Positions 20,871-29,925 of a stretch of 64,000 nucleotides of DNA are shown piece by piece. The notes under the pieces are model-generated. The model had not been told where the DNA came from. It saw only the letters and a program-made list of their open reading frames with translations, and did not search any database. Each line of letters begins with the position of its first letter. Position 1 is the first letter of the stretch. Location of the stretch: NCBI RefSeq assembly GCF_002887735.1, contig NZ_PKQP01000002.1:496001-560000 (forward strand), given 5' to 3'. The DNA comes from Stenotrophomonas bentonitica (lineage in GTDB: Bacteria > Pseudomonadota > Gammaproteobacteria > Xanthomonadales > Xanthomonadaceae). Both the position numbers and the translations under genes were made by a program.

Positions 20871-22283
20871 TCAGCCCACCCGGGCCAGGAGGTGCGGGGT
20901 GCTGGCATGGCTGCGGCGGCGTTCGCGCGCCGGGGCGATGTCCAGTTGTTCGCGGTATTTTGCAACGGTACGGCGGGCGATGTTCACCCCTTGGCGCGAG
21001 AGCAGGCCGGCGATCGCTTCGTCGGCCAGCGGCCGGGCGGCCGGTTCGGACTCGATCAGGCGGCGCACCATCGCTTTCACGGCCTGGCCGGAGACACTGG
21101 CACCTTCCAGGCGCACCGCGAAGAAGTGCTTCAGTTCCAGGGTGCCGCGCGGGGTCTGCAGGTACTTGCCGGTGGTGATGCGCGAGACGGTGGACTCGTG
21201 CATGCCGATTTCGTCGGCCACTTCCTTCAGCGTGAGCGGTGCCATCGCTTCTTCGCCACGGGTCAGGAAGCCGGCCTGGCGCTCGATGATCACCCGCGCG
21301 GTGCGCAGCAGCGTGTCGTAGCGCATCGACAGACCGCGGGTCAGCCAGCGGGCCTCCTGCATCATGTCGCGCAGCGGCTGTGCGGCGTCGCTGGTCTCGG
21401 CCAGCGCCTGCTCGTACTGCGGGTTGATGCTGAGGCGGCGGCTGGTGGCCGGGTTGAGTGCGACGCGCCACTGGCCATCGGCGTGCCAGGCGATCACGTC
21501 CGGGATCACCACCCCGTTGCTGTCCGGCAGCAGGCTCTCACCCGGGCGCGGCTGCAGCGAGAGGATCAGGCGGACGGCTTCATGGATGTCGGCGACTTCG
21601 GCATCCAGCTGCTTGGCCAGGGCCGGGTAGTCGTGTGCGGCCAGCGCGGCCAGGCCGTCGTCGAGCACACGCTGGGCGAGGTGGCGGGCCGGCACACGGC
21701 CGGGCAGGCAGCGCAGCTGCACGCTCAGGCATTCATGCAGGTCCTGGGCGGCCAGGCCGACCGGATCGCCGTGCAGGATCTGCTGGCGCACCGCTTCCAC
21801 GCCGGCCGCATCCACATCGCAGCGCGCACTGGCCAGCAGGGTCAGCTGGGCGAGCGGGGCATCCAGATAGCCGGCGTCGTCGCAGTGCTCCAGCCAGAAA
21901 CCGGCCACGGCCAGCTCGCGGGCATCCATTTCCATCGCCAGGCGCTGCAGGGCGCGCAGCTGCGGATCGGACGACTCACCGGCCGCCACGCGCTGCATGC
22001 GGTCATCGTCGCCGTCCTGCCAGCCGGCACCGGGCACGTCCCACAGGGAGGATTCCGGCAGTTCGTCGAAGGCGGCCACGTCCTGGGTGGTGCTGGCCGG
22101 ATCGGTGTCGGCAGCGACCGGTTCCGGCGCCTCTTCCAGTTCCAGCAGCGGGTTGGTCTCCAACGCGCGGCGGATTTCCAGTTCCAGCTGCATGCCGTCC
22201 AGCTGCAGCAGACGGATGGACTGCAGAAGCTGAGGGGTGAGGTGAAGCTGCTGACCCATCTGGGTCGACATGGAGGCTTTCAA
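20871..22283 (-). CDS. rpoN: RNA polymerase sigma-54 factor RpoN
   Basis: Seen: 470 residues. Region I (GQQLHLTPQLLQSIRLLQL, activator interaction), acidic region II, core-binding region III, HTH (EVADEIGMHESTVSRITTGKY) and the RpoN box ARRTVAKYRE near the C-terminus, all intact. Start: a TTG at 22283 gives MKASMSTQMGQQ, which aligns with the MKxSLxxxxGQQ start of the family; ATG at 22271 is the alternative. It heads the rpoN-receiver-fleQ group, so this copy probably serves flagellar genes; whether a second rpoN exists cannot be seen here. Confidence 0.94.
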   Translation of the reverse strand: MKASMSTQMGQQLHLTPQLLQSIRLLQLDGMQLELEIRRALETNPLLELEEAPEPVAADTDPASTTQDVAAFDELPESSLWDVPGAGWQDGDDDRMQRVAAGESSDPQLRALQRLAMEMDARELAVAGFWLEHCDDAGYLDAPLAQLTLLASARCDVDAAGVEAVRQQILHGDPVGLAAQDLHECLSVQLRCLPGRVPARHLAQRVLDDGLAALAAHDYPALAKQLDAEVADIHEAVRLILSLQPRPGESLLPDSNGVVIPDVIAWHADGQWRVALNPATSRRLSINPQYEQALAETSDAAQPLRDMMQEARWLTRGLSMRYDTLLRTARVIIERQAGFLTRGEEAMAPLTLKEVADEIGMHESTVSRITTGKYLQTPRGTLELKHFFAVRLEGASVSGQAVKAMVRRLIESEPAARPLADEAIAGLLSRQGVNIARRTVAKYREQLDIAPARERRRSHASTPHLLARVG

Positions 22284-22546
22284 GGTGGTTCCCCGTTCGC
22301 ACCGACTCCCCGGTGCGTTATGGAACACATCTTGCTTGTGTTCCCGTACGCCGGGAATCAGGGGGTTCCTGAGTCGGGTCGTCAAATGCCTGACAGCGTG
22401 TAGGGGATATCCCGACATCGGCGCGGTATTTTGACGGGCGTTGGCGCGCAGGCCTTGTCTTTCCGTGCCCAGCCTGCCGACCGGGCTTCAAAAATCCGTC
22501 ACCCTGCGTGACGGGGAAGACGTGTGTGCCGGAGAACCGGCGCTGG

Positions 22547-23209
22547 TCACTCCAGCTCGTGCTGGTGACGGGCAGCGAGCAGCACCAGGTCATTGGCGCG
22601 GCGGCAGCCCAGCGATTCCATCATCCGGGCGCGATGGGTTTCCACCGTCTTGACGCTGATGCCCAGGTCCGCGGCGATTTCCTTGTTGCTCTCGCCCTTG
22701 CCGATACGGCGCAGGATCTCGCGCTGCCGTGGCGACAGGGCTGCGACTCCAACCGGTTTTTCCCTGCCCAGCATGGGGGCGAGCATCTTGGCCGAGATCT
22801 GCGGGCTCAGGAACACCTGGCCGGCATGCGCGGCGCGCAATGCCAGTTCCAGTTCCTGCGGCGCGGCATCCTTGACCACGAAGCCGACCGCGCCACGATC
22901 CAGCGCATCGCGAACGTGCACGGCATCGTCGTGCATGGTCATCATCACCACGCGCGAGCCGGGCGTCCGCAGGAGAATGTCGCTCAGGGCCTCCAGCCCG
23001 GTACGGCCGGGCAGGGACAGGTCCATCAGGACGACATCCGGGGAATGCTGCACGCTCAGCTGCAGCGCCTGCTCGGCGTTGCTGGCCTCGGCGATGACCT
23101 CGACGTCGGCAAAGCCCTGCAGCAGACGGCTGAGGCCGGCACGGACCAGGGTGTGATCATCGACGATGAGAACGCGCACAGGCTGCTTGGGGAGCGGGGA
23201 GGCCGTCAC
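22547..23209 (-). CDS. NarL/FixJ-family response regulator
   Basis: Seen: about 220 residues; receiver with VRVLIVDDHTLVRAG, phospho-site VVLMDLSLPG, Thr in MMTMHDD, Lys in FVVKDAA; LuxR-type HTH at the C-terminus (LSPRQREILRRIGKGESNKEIAADLGISVKTVETHRARMM as a region). No partner kinase adjoins it. A HisKA_3 kinase, the class that usually pairs with NarL regulators, is encoded at 46473-48578, but pairing is only a guess. Start is uncertain: GTG at 23209 chosen; TTG 23236 and GTG 23179 are possible. 58 bp separate it from the PilZ-like gene. Confidence 0.88.
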   Translation of the reverse strand: MTASPLPKQPVRVLIVDDHTLVRAGLSRLLQGFADVEVIAEASNAEQALQLSVQHSPDVVLMDLSLPGRTGLEALSDILLRTPGSRVVMMTMHDDAVHVRDALDRGAVGFVVKDAAPQELELALRAAHAGQVFLSPQISAKMLAPMLGREKPVGVAALSPRQREILRRIGKGESNKEIAADLGISVKTVETHRARMMESLGCRRANDLVLLAARHQHELE

Positions 23210-23266
23210 CTTAACGGAGTGAAGGCCTACCGCCAAGCCGAATGCGTCACAGTCGGGGCCGTACGG

Positions 23267-23848
23267 TCAACGCAGGCGACGTGCTTCTGCGATCTGGCGA
23301 CGGTGCAGCCGGAACAGATGCCGCTCCAGGGCCATCTCCAGCGCATCGCTGAGCCCTTCGAAACGCAGCCACAGATAGTGCGCGCCGGAGCCATTGGCCG
23401 CTTCGGCCACGATCACCACGGGCAGGTCGATATGGTCGGGCAGCCAATCGCAGGGCTGTAGGCGGATGACGCCCATGTTGCCCGGCGCGGCGCCGCTGCG
23501 GCTGCCCTGTTCCAGGCGGATGCCACGGCGTGACCAGCGCAGGGGGCGCAGTGGCAGGTCCTGCGCACTCTGCCGGACCAGGCGGCCCAGCAGCACCATG
23601 ACCAGATCGAGCTTGGCTTCCAGGCGCTGCACCTGCAGGGTGGCATCGCTGCGCTCGTCATGCCCGTCATCGCCGCGGGCATCCTCCACCAGCGCCACGC
23701 TGCGCAGCAGGGTCTCGGCCGTGCCGGGGCGGATCACCGCGCTGCCGATGCGGAACTCGGCCGGCAGCGCCACTTCGCAGCTCAGCGTCTCATCGAACAG
23801 CTCGCTTTCGGCCGGGTGATGGATGGCGCTGGTGCGAAGTTCGTTCAT
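23267..23848 (-). CDS. PilZ-like (atypical) c-di-GMP receptor-type protein
   Basis: Seen: 193 residues; central helix (LQVQRLEAKLDLVMVLLGRLV) followed by a beta-rich stretch with WSRRGIRLEQ and MGVIRLQPCDWLPDHIDLPVVIVAEA, resembling the atypical PilZ proteins found in xanthomonad flagellar loci. The canonical RxxxR/DxSxxG motif is not intact, so c-di-GMP binding is doubtful. Its ATG overlaps the stop of the preceding FliT-like gene (ATGA), placing it at the end of the fliS operon. A link to flagellar output or filament chaperones is inferred from position. Confidence 0.65.
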   Translation of the reverse strand: MNELRTSAIHHPAESELFDETLSCEVALPAEFRIGSAVIRPGTAETLLRSVALVEDARGDDGHDERSDATLQVQRLEAKLDLVMVLLGRLVRQSAQDLPLRPLRWSRRGIRLEQGSRSGAAPGNMGVIRLQPCDWLPDHIDLPVVIVAEAANGSGAHYLWLRFEGLSDALEMALERHLFRLHRRQIAEARRLR

Positions 23849-24144
23849 GACAGGGATTCTGCGCAAAGGCGCGCCTGTGCGGCGCGGGGTGGGTGGCGAT
23901 GGTCACGGCCAGAGCGGCTGGCTCCTTCGCGCTGCCGCATCATGAACAGCATGATGCGCTGCTGGCGTGCCTGTAGTGAAGCCAGCCCCGGCACGTCGAA
24001 CAGGGCTGATGGACCGGCCAGATAATTGCGCTGGGCGGCATCGAGGGCATCCAGCTGGCGACCCGCTTCGACGAGGTTCTCATCGTGCAGGGCCGCTTCC
24101 AGTGCATCCAGCCGTGCGTTGATCGAGCCGAGCGAGGCGATCAC
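23845..24144 (-). CDS. Small helical protein, second FliT-like chaperone candidate
   Basis: Seen: 99 residues from a GTG whose last bases overlap the upstream TGA (GTGA) and whose stop overlaps the PilZ-like ATG (ATGA). Sequence is amphipathic helical (LGSINARLDALEAALHDENL, then RQQRIMLFMMRQRE) with a basic tail. No family is firmly recognised; size and place immediately after fliS and another small helical gene suggest a flagellar export chaperone of the FliT kind. The chain of overlapping start/stop codons supports translation. Confidence 0.6.
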   Translation of the reverse strand: MIASLGSINARLDALEAALHDENLVEAGRQLDALDAAQRNYLAGPSALFDVPGLASLQARQQRIMLFMMRQREGASRSGRDHRHPPRAAQARLCAESLS

Positions 24145-24428
24145 AGCGCCTCTGCCTGCAGGTAGGCGTGGGCGGCGCGGAGGGAGCGACCGCTGTGCTG
24201 CAACTGCGCGGCAGCTTCGTCGCGCAGCTGGACCATGCGCGAAAGCACGCGCTGCTGATGGTCGCGCAACGCCTGGATCGCAGCATCGGTCGGGCGTTCC
24301 ACCACCAGTGACAGCGCCGCAACCGCCTGCAGATGGTCGGTCATCAGGCGTTGGCTGGCTTCGTGGTCGCCGCTGGGCAATGCAGCTTCCAGGGTATCCA
24401 GAGTGTCGTGGAGCGGGCGCAGGTTCAT
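24141..24428 (-). CDS. FliT-like small flagellar protein
   Basis: Seen: 95 residues, all-helical and Leu/Ala/Gln-rich, with an N-terminal helix (RPLHDTLDTLEAALPSGDHE) and a C-terminal helix pair typical of FliT-type chaperones. Start ATG overlaps the fliS stop (ATGA). FliT proteins chaperone the FliD cap; fliD lies upstream in the same direction. The assignment rests on size, helicity and order rather than on clear motif identity. Confidence 0.65.
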   Translation of the reverse strand: MNLRPLHDTLDTLEAALPSGDHEASQRLMTDHLQAVAALSLVVERPTDAAIQALRDHQQRVLSRMVQLRDEAAAQLQHSGRSLRAAHAYLQAEAL

Positions 24429-24844
24429 GGCGCAGCAACCGGCCGCACCTGCCGGTGGTCAGCCGGGATGGCGTTCCACGCCGAGTCGATTTCCATCACC
24501 AGTCCAAGGGCCTCTTTCAACGCCGTTGGATCGTTGTGCAGGTTGGCCTCGGTCAGGCGCATGATGATGAAATCGTAGAGTGCCGAAAGGTTGGCCGCGA
24601 TCTCGCCGCCGGCCTCATGATCCAGCGAACCGTTGAGGTGCCCGACGATGGCGCAGGCTTCGCCGATCGCCTTACCCTTGCGCGGCTGGTCATTGCGCTG
24701 CAGCGATGCTTCGGCCGTACGGATACGCTCGCAGGCGCCAGCCAGCAGCAGGGCGACGAGCTTGTGCGGATCGGCATCGACCACTGAAGTGGTGACGCCG
24801 ACTTTGCGGTACTGCTCGGCGAACTGCCGATTGGGACCGTACAT
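24425..24844 (-). CDS. fliS: Flagellin export chaperone FliS
   Basis: Seen: 139 residues with the FliS features: an N-terminal YRKVGVTTS segment, DPHKLVALLLAGACERI, GEACAIVGHLNGSLDHEAGGEIAANL, and YDFIIMRLTEANLHND. It binds the flagellin C-terminus in the cytosol until export. It follows fliD by 137 bp and overlaps the next gene by 4 bp. Confidence 0.95.
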   Translation of the reverse strand: MYGPNRQFAEQYRKVGVTTSVVDADPHKLVALLLAGACERIRTAEASLQRNDQPRKGKAIGEACAIVGHLNGSLDHEAGGEIAANLSALYDFIIMRLTEANLHNDPTALKEALGLVMEIDSAWNAIPADHRQVRPVAAP

Positions 24845-24981
24845 GTATGGACTCTCCTGAGTTGCCTGCGTGCCGGAGTACCTGCGCGGTTGACGCAGCG
24901 TGGCACAGGTCTTACTGGGTTATCGGCGCATACGGCCGCCGACTTGAGGCTGCCGTATGCAAAGGGGGAAGGCGGGGCGGA

Positions 24982-26322
24982 TCAGCTGGTCAGCTGCGAG
25001 GCCAGCGAGCTGCTGGCCGATTGCATCTGGGTGACCAGCGATTCCATGGCGGTGAACTGCTTGGTGTAGCGATCGGAGACTTTTTCCATCCGCGCATCCA
25101 GGTCGTCCAGTTGCTTTTCCAGCGCCTTGATCTGTTTGTTGAGCGAGCTGGTGCGCTGGGTGATGGTGCCCGTGGTCGCATCGAGGTTGCTCTTGAGCAG
25201 CTCGGTCATCGGCTTGCCCATGGCGCCATCGGCCCCGAACAGTTTCGTTGCGGCCTCGGGATTCTTGGACAACGCCGTATCGAGCGTGGTCGAGTTGAGG
25301 CTCAGGGTGCCATCGGCGGCGATCGTCACGCCCAGCGCCTTGAGGTCGTTGACGTTCGCGCTTATCTGCCCGCGCAGCTGCTGCTGCAGGCCGCGCACCA
25401 TTGCATCGCCGGTCATGGTCGAGGCGGTGCCGGTTTCGGCGTTGTAGGCGCTGGAGTTTTTCAGCGTGGACTGGATGGAGTTGTAGGCGGTGATGAACGC
25501 GTTGAGGTTGGTCTTGAGCGTGCTGTTATCCGGGCTGATGGTCAGCGTCTGGGTCTCGCCTTCCTTGGCCTTGGTCAAGGTCAGGCTGACGCCCGGCACC
25601 AGATCGGTAATGGTGTTGGAGCTGCTGGTCCGGGTGAACCCGTCCACCACCACCACCGCATCCTTGGCTTCGACCATCACGTCCATCGTCGAGGCATCGG
25701 TACCGTCGTACTGCAGCGCCGCAAGCCCGCCGTTGCCGCCGCTGGCGCTGACCTTGAGGGCACCCTTGGTGCCGGCGTCCACCGCCGTCAGCACCAGGTG
25801 CTCGCCATCGTCGGCGGTGACGACCGCCGCGGTCACGCCCTTGCTGGCGGCGGCGGAATTGATCTCGGCCGCGATCTTGGCCAGCGTTGCGCCCGCTTCG
25901 ATGGTGACACTGATGCTCTTGTCGCCATAGCCGATCGTCAGCGTACCGTCACCGACGACCGCTTCTTTCTCATAGGCCTTCGAACTCAGCTTCTGGTTCT
26001 GTGCCAGGGATTTGACTTCCACCTGGTGGGTACCCGCTGCCGCTTTTCCAGCGGTGGTGCTGGTATCCAATGCAGCGGTGAAGTTGGACTCGGTCGGCGT
26101 GCTGGTCTTCAGCCCGGGGGTTGCCATGCCCTTTGTCAGCGTGGTCAGCGCCGTCTGCAGACCGGTCATGCCGCTCTTGATGGTGCCGAGCGCCGAGAGT
26201 TTGGCGCTGGCGGCCACGCCGGCGGTATTGATCTGCTTTTCCCGGGGTTCGCGCTCCTTGGCGACCAGCTGTGAAACCAGGGAGGGAATGTCGAGGCCGG
26301 AGCCAATCGTGCCGAGGGCCAT
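24982..26322 (-). CDS. fliD: Flagellar filament cap protein FliD
   Basis: Seen: 446 residues. N-terminal FliD_N (LGTIGSGLDIPSLVSQLVAKERE), variable middle, and C-terminal coiled coil (SLNKQIKALEKQLDDLDARMEKVSDRYTKQFTAMESLVTQMQ as a region). FliD forms the distal cap under which flagellin folds. An in-frame upstream extension lacks similarity, so ATG 26322 was chosen. A perfect sigma-54 site lies about 100 bp upstream. Confidence 0.95.
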   Translation of the reverse strand: MALGTIGSGLDIPSLVSQLVAKEREPREKQINTAGVAASAKLSALGTIKSGMTGLQTALTTLTKGMATPGLKTSTPTESNFTAALDTSTTAGKAAAGTHQVEVKSLAQNQKLSSKAYEKEAVVGDGTLTIGYGDKSISVTIEAGATLAKIAAEINSAAASKGVTAAVVTADDGEHLVLTAVDAGTKGALKVSASGGNGGLAALQYDGTDASTMDVMVEAKDAVVVVDGFTRTSSSNTITDLVPGVSLTLTKAKEGETQTLTISPDNSTLKTNLNAFITAYNSIQSTLKNSSAYNAETGTASTMTGDAMVRGLQQQLRGQISANVNDLKALGVTIAADGTLSLNSTTLDTALSKNPEAATKLFGADGAMGKPMTELLKSNLDATTGTITQRTSSLNKQIKALEKQLDDLDARMEKVSDRYTKQFTAMESLVTQMQSASSSLASQLTS

Positions 26323-26422
26323 GAAGGGGATCCTTGTTCTGGGGCGGGCCGTGCGGATGTCCTGCATCTGCTATCGGCTGTTGATGGACGAGCTTGAGCG
26401 CCTGGGCGCATCCCTGCGTGCT

Positions 26423-26437
26423 GCAAGCTCCGTGCCA
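26423..26437 (-). promoter_or_regulatory. Sigma-54 promoter of fliD
   Basis: Minus strand reads TGGCACGGAGCTTGC, a full match to TGGCAC-N5-TTGC. It lies 101 bp upstream of the fliD ATG and just downstream of the flagellin terminator. Confidence 0.85.
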
Positions 26438-26456
26438 CGTTTGCTCCGGACACGAA

Positions 26457-26480
26457 GAAGGGGGCTTTCGCCCCCTTCCC
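26457..26480 (-). terminator. Terminator after flagellin gene 1
   Basis: Minus strand: GAAGGGGGC-GAAA-GCCCCCTTC hairpin with a stable tetraloop, followed by a TTCG-rich stretch, 26 bp after the flagellin stop codon. Confidence 0.75.
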
Positions 26481-26505
26481 GTTACTGCAAGGTACTACTG
26501 CTGGA

Positions 26506-28074
26506 TCAGCGCAGCAGGCTCAGCACGTTCTGGCTGGACTGGTTGGCCTGTGCCAGCATGGCGGTACCGGCCTGCTGCAGGATCTGGTTGCGGGTCAGCT
26601 CGGCGGTTTCCGAAGCGTAGTCCACGTCGCGGATACGGCTACGGGCGGCGGACATGTTCTCCGACGAGGTGTTCAGGTTCGCAACCACCGAGGTGAAGCG
26701 GTTCTGGATGGCGCCCAGGTCAGCACGGGCCGAGTTGATCGAGTTCAGCGCGGCGTCCATCGCCAGGATGGCGTTGTCCGCACCGCCGACCGAGGAAATG
26801 TCCATATCGGCAAAGCCGTCCTTTGCGCTGCCTGCCGAGTAGTTGTTGGTGGTGCCGGTGGTCAGGCCGGTCTGCTCCTTCAGAGCGGCGTTTCCGGCGG
26901 CGTCGTTTGCGGTGGAGGCGACGGTGAAGTTGCCCTCCTTGCCGGTCAGCTGGACCTTGCCCTCGACGAGCGAGGCGCTCACGCCGGTTTCGTGGGTCTT
27001 GGCATTGACGGCGTTGACAATCTGGGTTGCGCGGTCACCGGCAGACTTCGCCGGATCCAGGTCGATAGATACTGCCGACGTGGGCTTGCCATCGAGCGTA
27101 CCGGAGATGGTGAAGCTGGTCTTGCCAAAGCTCGCAGCGACTGCGGCTTCGCCATTGTCCTGATCACCCACGAATCCAGTGCCAGCAAATGCACCGGCGG
27201 TATTGAAGTCGCTGGTCAGCTTGATTTCGAACGCGGTGCCATCAGCCTTGGTGAACTTCAGGTCATCGTCTGCAGCCTTGCCACTGACGGTGATGCCAGC
27301 CGCCTTCAGCTCCGCAATCTTGTCAGCCGTCAGTGCGGCATCGATCGCTGCGTCATCAACTGTCTCCGCAGTGGCGCCGACCTGCGTGCGCGAAAGGATC
27401 TCAACCGAGCCGACCGAGAGACTGAAGCTCTGGCCAGCTGCATTGGACACTGCGCTGGTGAAGGCACCGCTCGCCGCGGACACGTTGGCATCGGCGGCGG
27501 CGGCGCCACCGTTCGGGAGACCGCCAGCGGTCGACGCAGACTGCGTTGCGCTGGTCCAGCTGCCCAGCTTGCTGATGTTGGCGTTCGCAATCTGCGAGAT
27601 GTTGATCGTTTCGCCCTGGTTGGCACCGATCTGGAAGGCCTGGTTGGTGAACTTGCCGTTTAGCAGGCTGGTGCCGTTGAAGTTGGTCTGTTCGGCGACG
27701 CGCTGGATTTCCTGCTTCAGCAGCTGGACTTCAGCGTTCAGCGCCTGGCGGTCCGAATCCGAGTTGGTGGCGCTGCGCGACTGCACGGCCAGCTCACGGA
27801 CGCGCTGCAGGTTGTTGCCAATTTCACCCAGGGCGCCTTCGGCGGTCTGGGCCAGCGAGATGCCGTCGTTGGCGTTGCGGGCGGCCTGGTTGGCGCCGCG
27901 GATCTGGGTGCTGAAGCGCTCGGAAATGGCCAGGCCGGCCGCGTCATCCTTGGCGCTGTTGATGCGCAGGCCGGAGGACAGGCGCTGGATCGTGGTGGCC
28001 AGGTTGGTGCCGCTGGTGCTCAGGTTGCGCTGGGCGTTCAGCGACATGGTGTTGGTGTTGATGACTTGTGCCAT
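26506..28074 (-). CDS. fliC: Flagellin 1
   Basis: Seen: 522 residues. Conserved D0/D1 ends: MAQVINTNTMSLNAQRNL and SGLRINSAKDDAAGLAISERF at the N-terminus; RSRIRDVDYASETAELTRNQILQQAGTAMLAQANQ region and SSQNVLSLLR at the C-terminus. The central part is a variable domain with Flagellin_IN-like repeats, making it longer than the roughly 400-residue Xanthomonas flagellin. It is a filament subunit exported with FliS. A sigma-28 promoter lies about 105 bp upstream. It shares near-identical ends but a diverged centre with the flagellin at 28298-29839. Confidence 0.96.
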   Translation of the reverse strand: MAQVINTNTMSLNAQRNLSTSGTNLATTIQRLSSGLRINSAKDDAAGLAISERFSTQIRGANQAARNANDGISLAQTAEGALGEIGNNLQRVRELAVQSRSATNSDSDRQALNAEVQLLKQEIQRVAEQTNFNGTSLLNGKFTNQAFQIGANQGETINISQIANANISKLGSWTSATQSASTAGGLPNGGAAAADANVSAASGAFTSAVSNAAGQSFSLSVGSVEILSRTQVGATAETVDDAAIDAALTADKIAELKAAGITVSGKAADDDLKFTKADGTAFEIKLTSDFNTAGAFAGTGFVGDQDNGEAAVAASFGKTSFTISGTLDGKPTSAVSIDLDPAKSAGDRATQIVNAVNAKTHETGVSASLVEGKVQLTGKEGNFTVASTANDAAGNAALKEQTGLTTGTTNNYSAGSAKDGFADMDISSVGGADNAILAMDAALNSINSARADLGAIQNRFTSVVANLNTSSENMSAARSRIRDVDYASETAELTRNQILQQAGTAMLAQANQSSQNVLSLLR

Positions 28075-28179
28075 GGTGCGGTTTCCTTGTTGGCAGTGTG
28101 TCCGGCAGAGCAGCCTGACCGGTTTCGGGGGGCAGTGGCTGGCGCCCCACCAAGGGGTGTGCTACCGCTGCTGAAATCA

Positions 28180-28206
28180 ATAACGGCACCCCACGCCCTG
28201 CCTTTA
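28180..28206 (-). promoter_or_regulatory. Sigma-28 (FliA) promoter of flagellin 1
   Basis: Minus strand: TAAA, 15 bp, GCCGTTAT (consensus TAAA-N15-GCCGATAA, one mismatch in the strong positions). It is 106 bp upstream of the flagellin 1 start. The same spacing recurs before flgM and the chemoreceptor. Confidence 0.8.
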
Positions 28207-28240
28207 GCGGTCTTTCCCGTTTTTTTCGTGGCGGCCAACG

Positions 28241-28270
28241 AAAAGGCCCCGCCATCTGCATGGCGGGGCC
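28241..28270 (-). terminator. Terminator after flagellin gene 2
   Basis: Minus strand: GGCCCCGCCA-loop-TGGCGGGGCC perfect 10-bp stem followed by TTTTCG, 28 bp past the flagellin 2 stop. It separates the two flagellin genes, so each is probably transcribed alone. Confidence 0.8.
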
Positions 28271-28297
28271 CGTTCAGAGCTTGTCACCGGCGGCGGC

Positions 28298-29839
28298 TTA
28301 CGACTGCAGCAGTCGCAACACGTTCTGCGGCACCTGGTTGGCCTGGGCCAGCATGGCCGTGCCCGCCTGCTGCAGGATCTGGCCCCGGGTGAGCTCGGCG
28401 GTTTCCTGTGCGTAGTCCACGTCGCGGATACGGCTGCGCGCGGCGGAAAGGTTTTCCGAGGTGGTGTTCAGGTTGGCGATGGTCGAGGTGAATCGGTTCT
28501 GGATCGCGCCCAGGTCCGCGCGGGCCGAGTTGATGGAATTCAACGCAGCGTCCATTGCGAGGATGGCGTTGTCAGCGTTCTCCTGGTTGGAAATGTCCAA
28601 CTCGGCGAAGCCAACCTGAGCAGTGCCCGCGGCGTAGTTGGTGGTGGCACCGGCGGTCAGGCCGGTCTGCTGCGCCAACGCAGCCGCAGCCGCGGTCTGG
28701 TCCGTGCCGATGGCACCGACGGTGAAGTTCTCGTCCTTCGACGTCAGCTTCAGCGCCCCATCCACCAGCGACGCGCTTACGCCAGTTTCATGGGTCTTGG
28801 CATTGATGGCGTTGACCATCTGAGTCGAGCGCTCTGCGGCGGTCTTGGCACTGTCCAGGTCGATGGTCACTGCCTGACCGGGGGCGCCATTCACGGTGCC
28901 GGTGATGGTGAAGCTGGTCTTGCCAAAGGTTGCCGGTGTGGCTTCGATCCCGTTATTGACGGCGGCTGCAAACGTGCCGCCGTCGAAGCCGCCGCCGGTC
29001 TGGGTAATGGTGAAGTTGCCGCCATCTGCGCGGCTGAACTGGATATCCCCACCCGTGACGGTACCCGTAACGGTGATGCCGGCGGCCTTGAGCTGCTCAG
29101 TCTTGGCGTCGATCGCCGTCTGCATTTCACCCGCCGAGACAGCAGTGCCGGCTGCGCGGCCCAGGATCTCTACGCCGCCGACAGTAAGGTTGTACGCGTC
29201 CGTACCACCCGCAGCGACCGGTTGGAAGACGCCGGACACTGCCGAGATGGACGCTTCCGCCTTGACGGCACCACCGTCCGGCATGACGCCCTGAGCAGAG
29301 GCGTTCGTCGAGGCACTGGTCCAGCTGCCCAGCTTATGTACATTCGCATTGGCGATCTGCGAAATGCTGATCGTCTGGCCCTGATCGGCACCGATCTGGA
29401 AGGCCTGGTTGGTGAAGCTGCCGTCGAGCAGATTTGTGCCGTTGAACGTGGTCTGTTCGGCCACGCGCTGGATTTCCTGCTTCAGCAACTGCACTTCGGC
29501 ATTCAGCGCCTGGCGATCGGAAGAGGAGTTGGTGGCGCTGCGGGCCTGCACGGCCAGCTCGCGGATGCGCTGCAGGTTGTTGCCGACTTCGCCCAGCGCG
29601 CCTTCAGCAGTCTGCGCCAGCGAAATGCCGTCGTTGGCGTTGCGGGCAGCCTGGTTCAGGCCACGGATCTGGGTGGTGAAGCGCTCGGAGATCGCCAGGC
29701 CGGCCGCGTCATCCTTGGCGCTGTTGATGCGCAGGCCGGACGACAGGCGCTGGATGGAGGTGGCCAGCGAGTTGCTGCTGGTGGTCAGGTTGCGCTGAGC
29801 ATTCAGCGACATCGTGTTGGTGTTGATGATCTGTGCCAT
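28298..29839 (-). CDS. fliC: Flagellin 2
   Basis: Seen: 513 residues. N-terminus MAQIINTNTMSLNAQRNL with SGLRINSAKDDAAGLAISERF, C-terminus RSRIRDVDYAQETAELTRGQILQQAG region and VPQNVLRLLQS; the middle differs strongly from flagellin 1. It is a second filament subunit. It lies 86 bp downstream of flgL, and I found no sigma-28 or sigma-54 match in that gap, so it may be read from upstream flg transcripts or from a divergent promoter. Confidence 0.96.
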   Translation of the reverse strand: MAQIINTNTMSLNAQRNLTTSSNSLATSIQRLSSGLRINSAKDDAAGLAISERFTTQIRGLNQAARNANDGISLAQTAEGALGEVGNNLQRIRELAVQARSATNSSSDRQALNAEVQLLKQEIQRVAEQTTFNGTNLLDGSFTNQAFQIGADQGQTISISQIANANVHKLGSWTSASTNASAQGVMPDGGAVKAEASISAVSGVFQPVAAGGTDAYNLTVGGVEILGRAAGTAVSAGEMQTAIDAKTEQLKAAGITVTGTVTGGDIQFSRADGGNFTITQTGGGFDGGTFAAAVNNGIEATPATFGKTSFTITGTVNGAPGQAVTIDLDSAKTAAERSTQMVNAINAKTHETGVSASLVDGALKLTSKDENFTVGAIGTDQTAAAAALAQQTGLTAGATTNYAAGTAQVGFAELDISNQENADNAILAMDAALNSINSARADLGAIQNRFTSTIANLNTTSENLSAARSRIRDVDYAQETAELTRGQILQQAGTAMLAQANQVPQNVLRLLQS

Positions 29840-29925
29840 GTTGCGTCTCCGTGGGTGCTCGATTCGGGTCGGGTGGGTCTGGCGCGGGATGCGCCCTGCG
29901 TGGATTCAGATGAAGGGAGGGGGGA

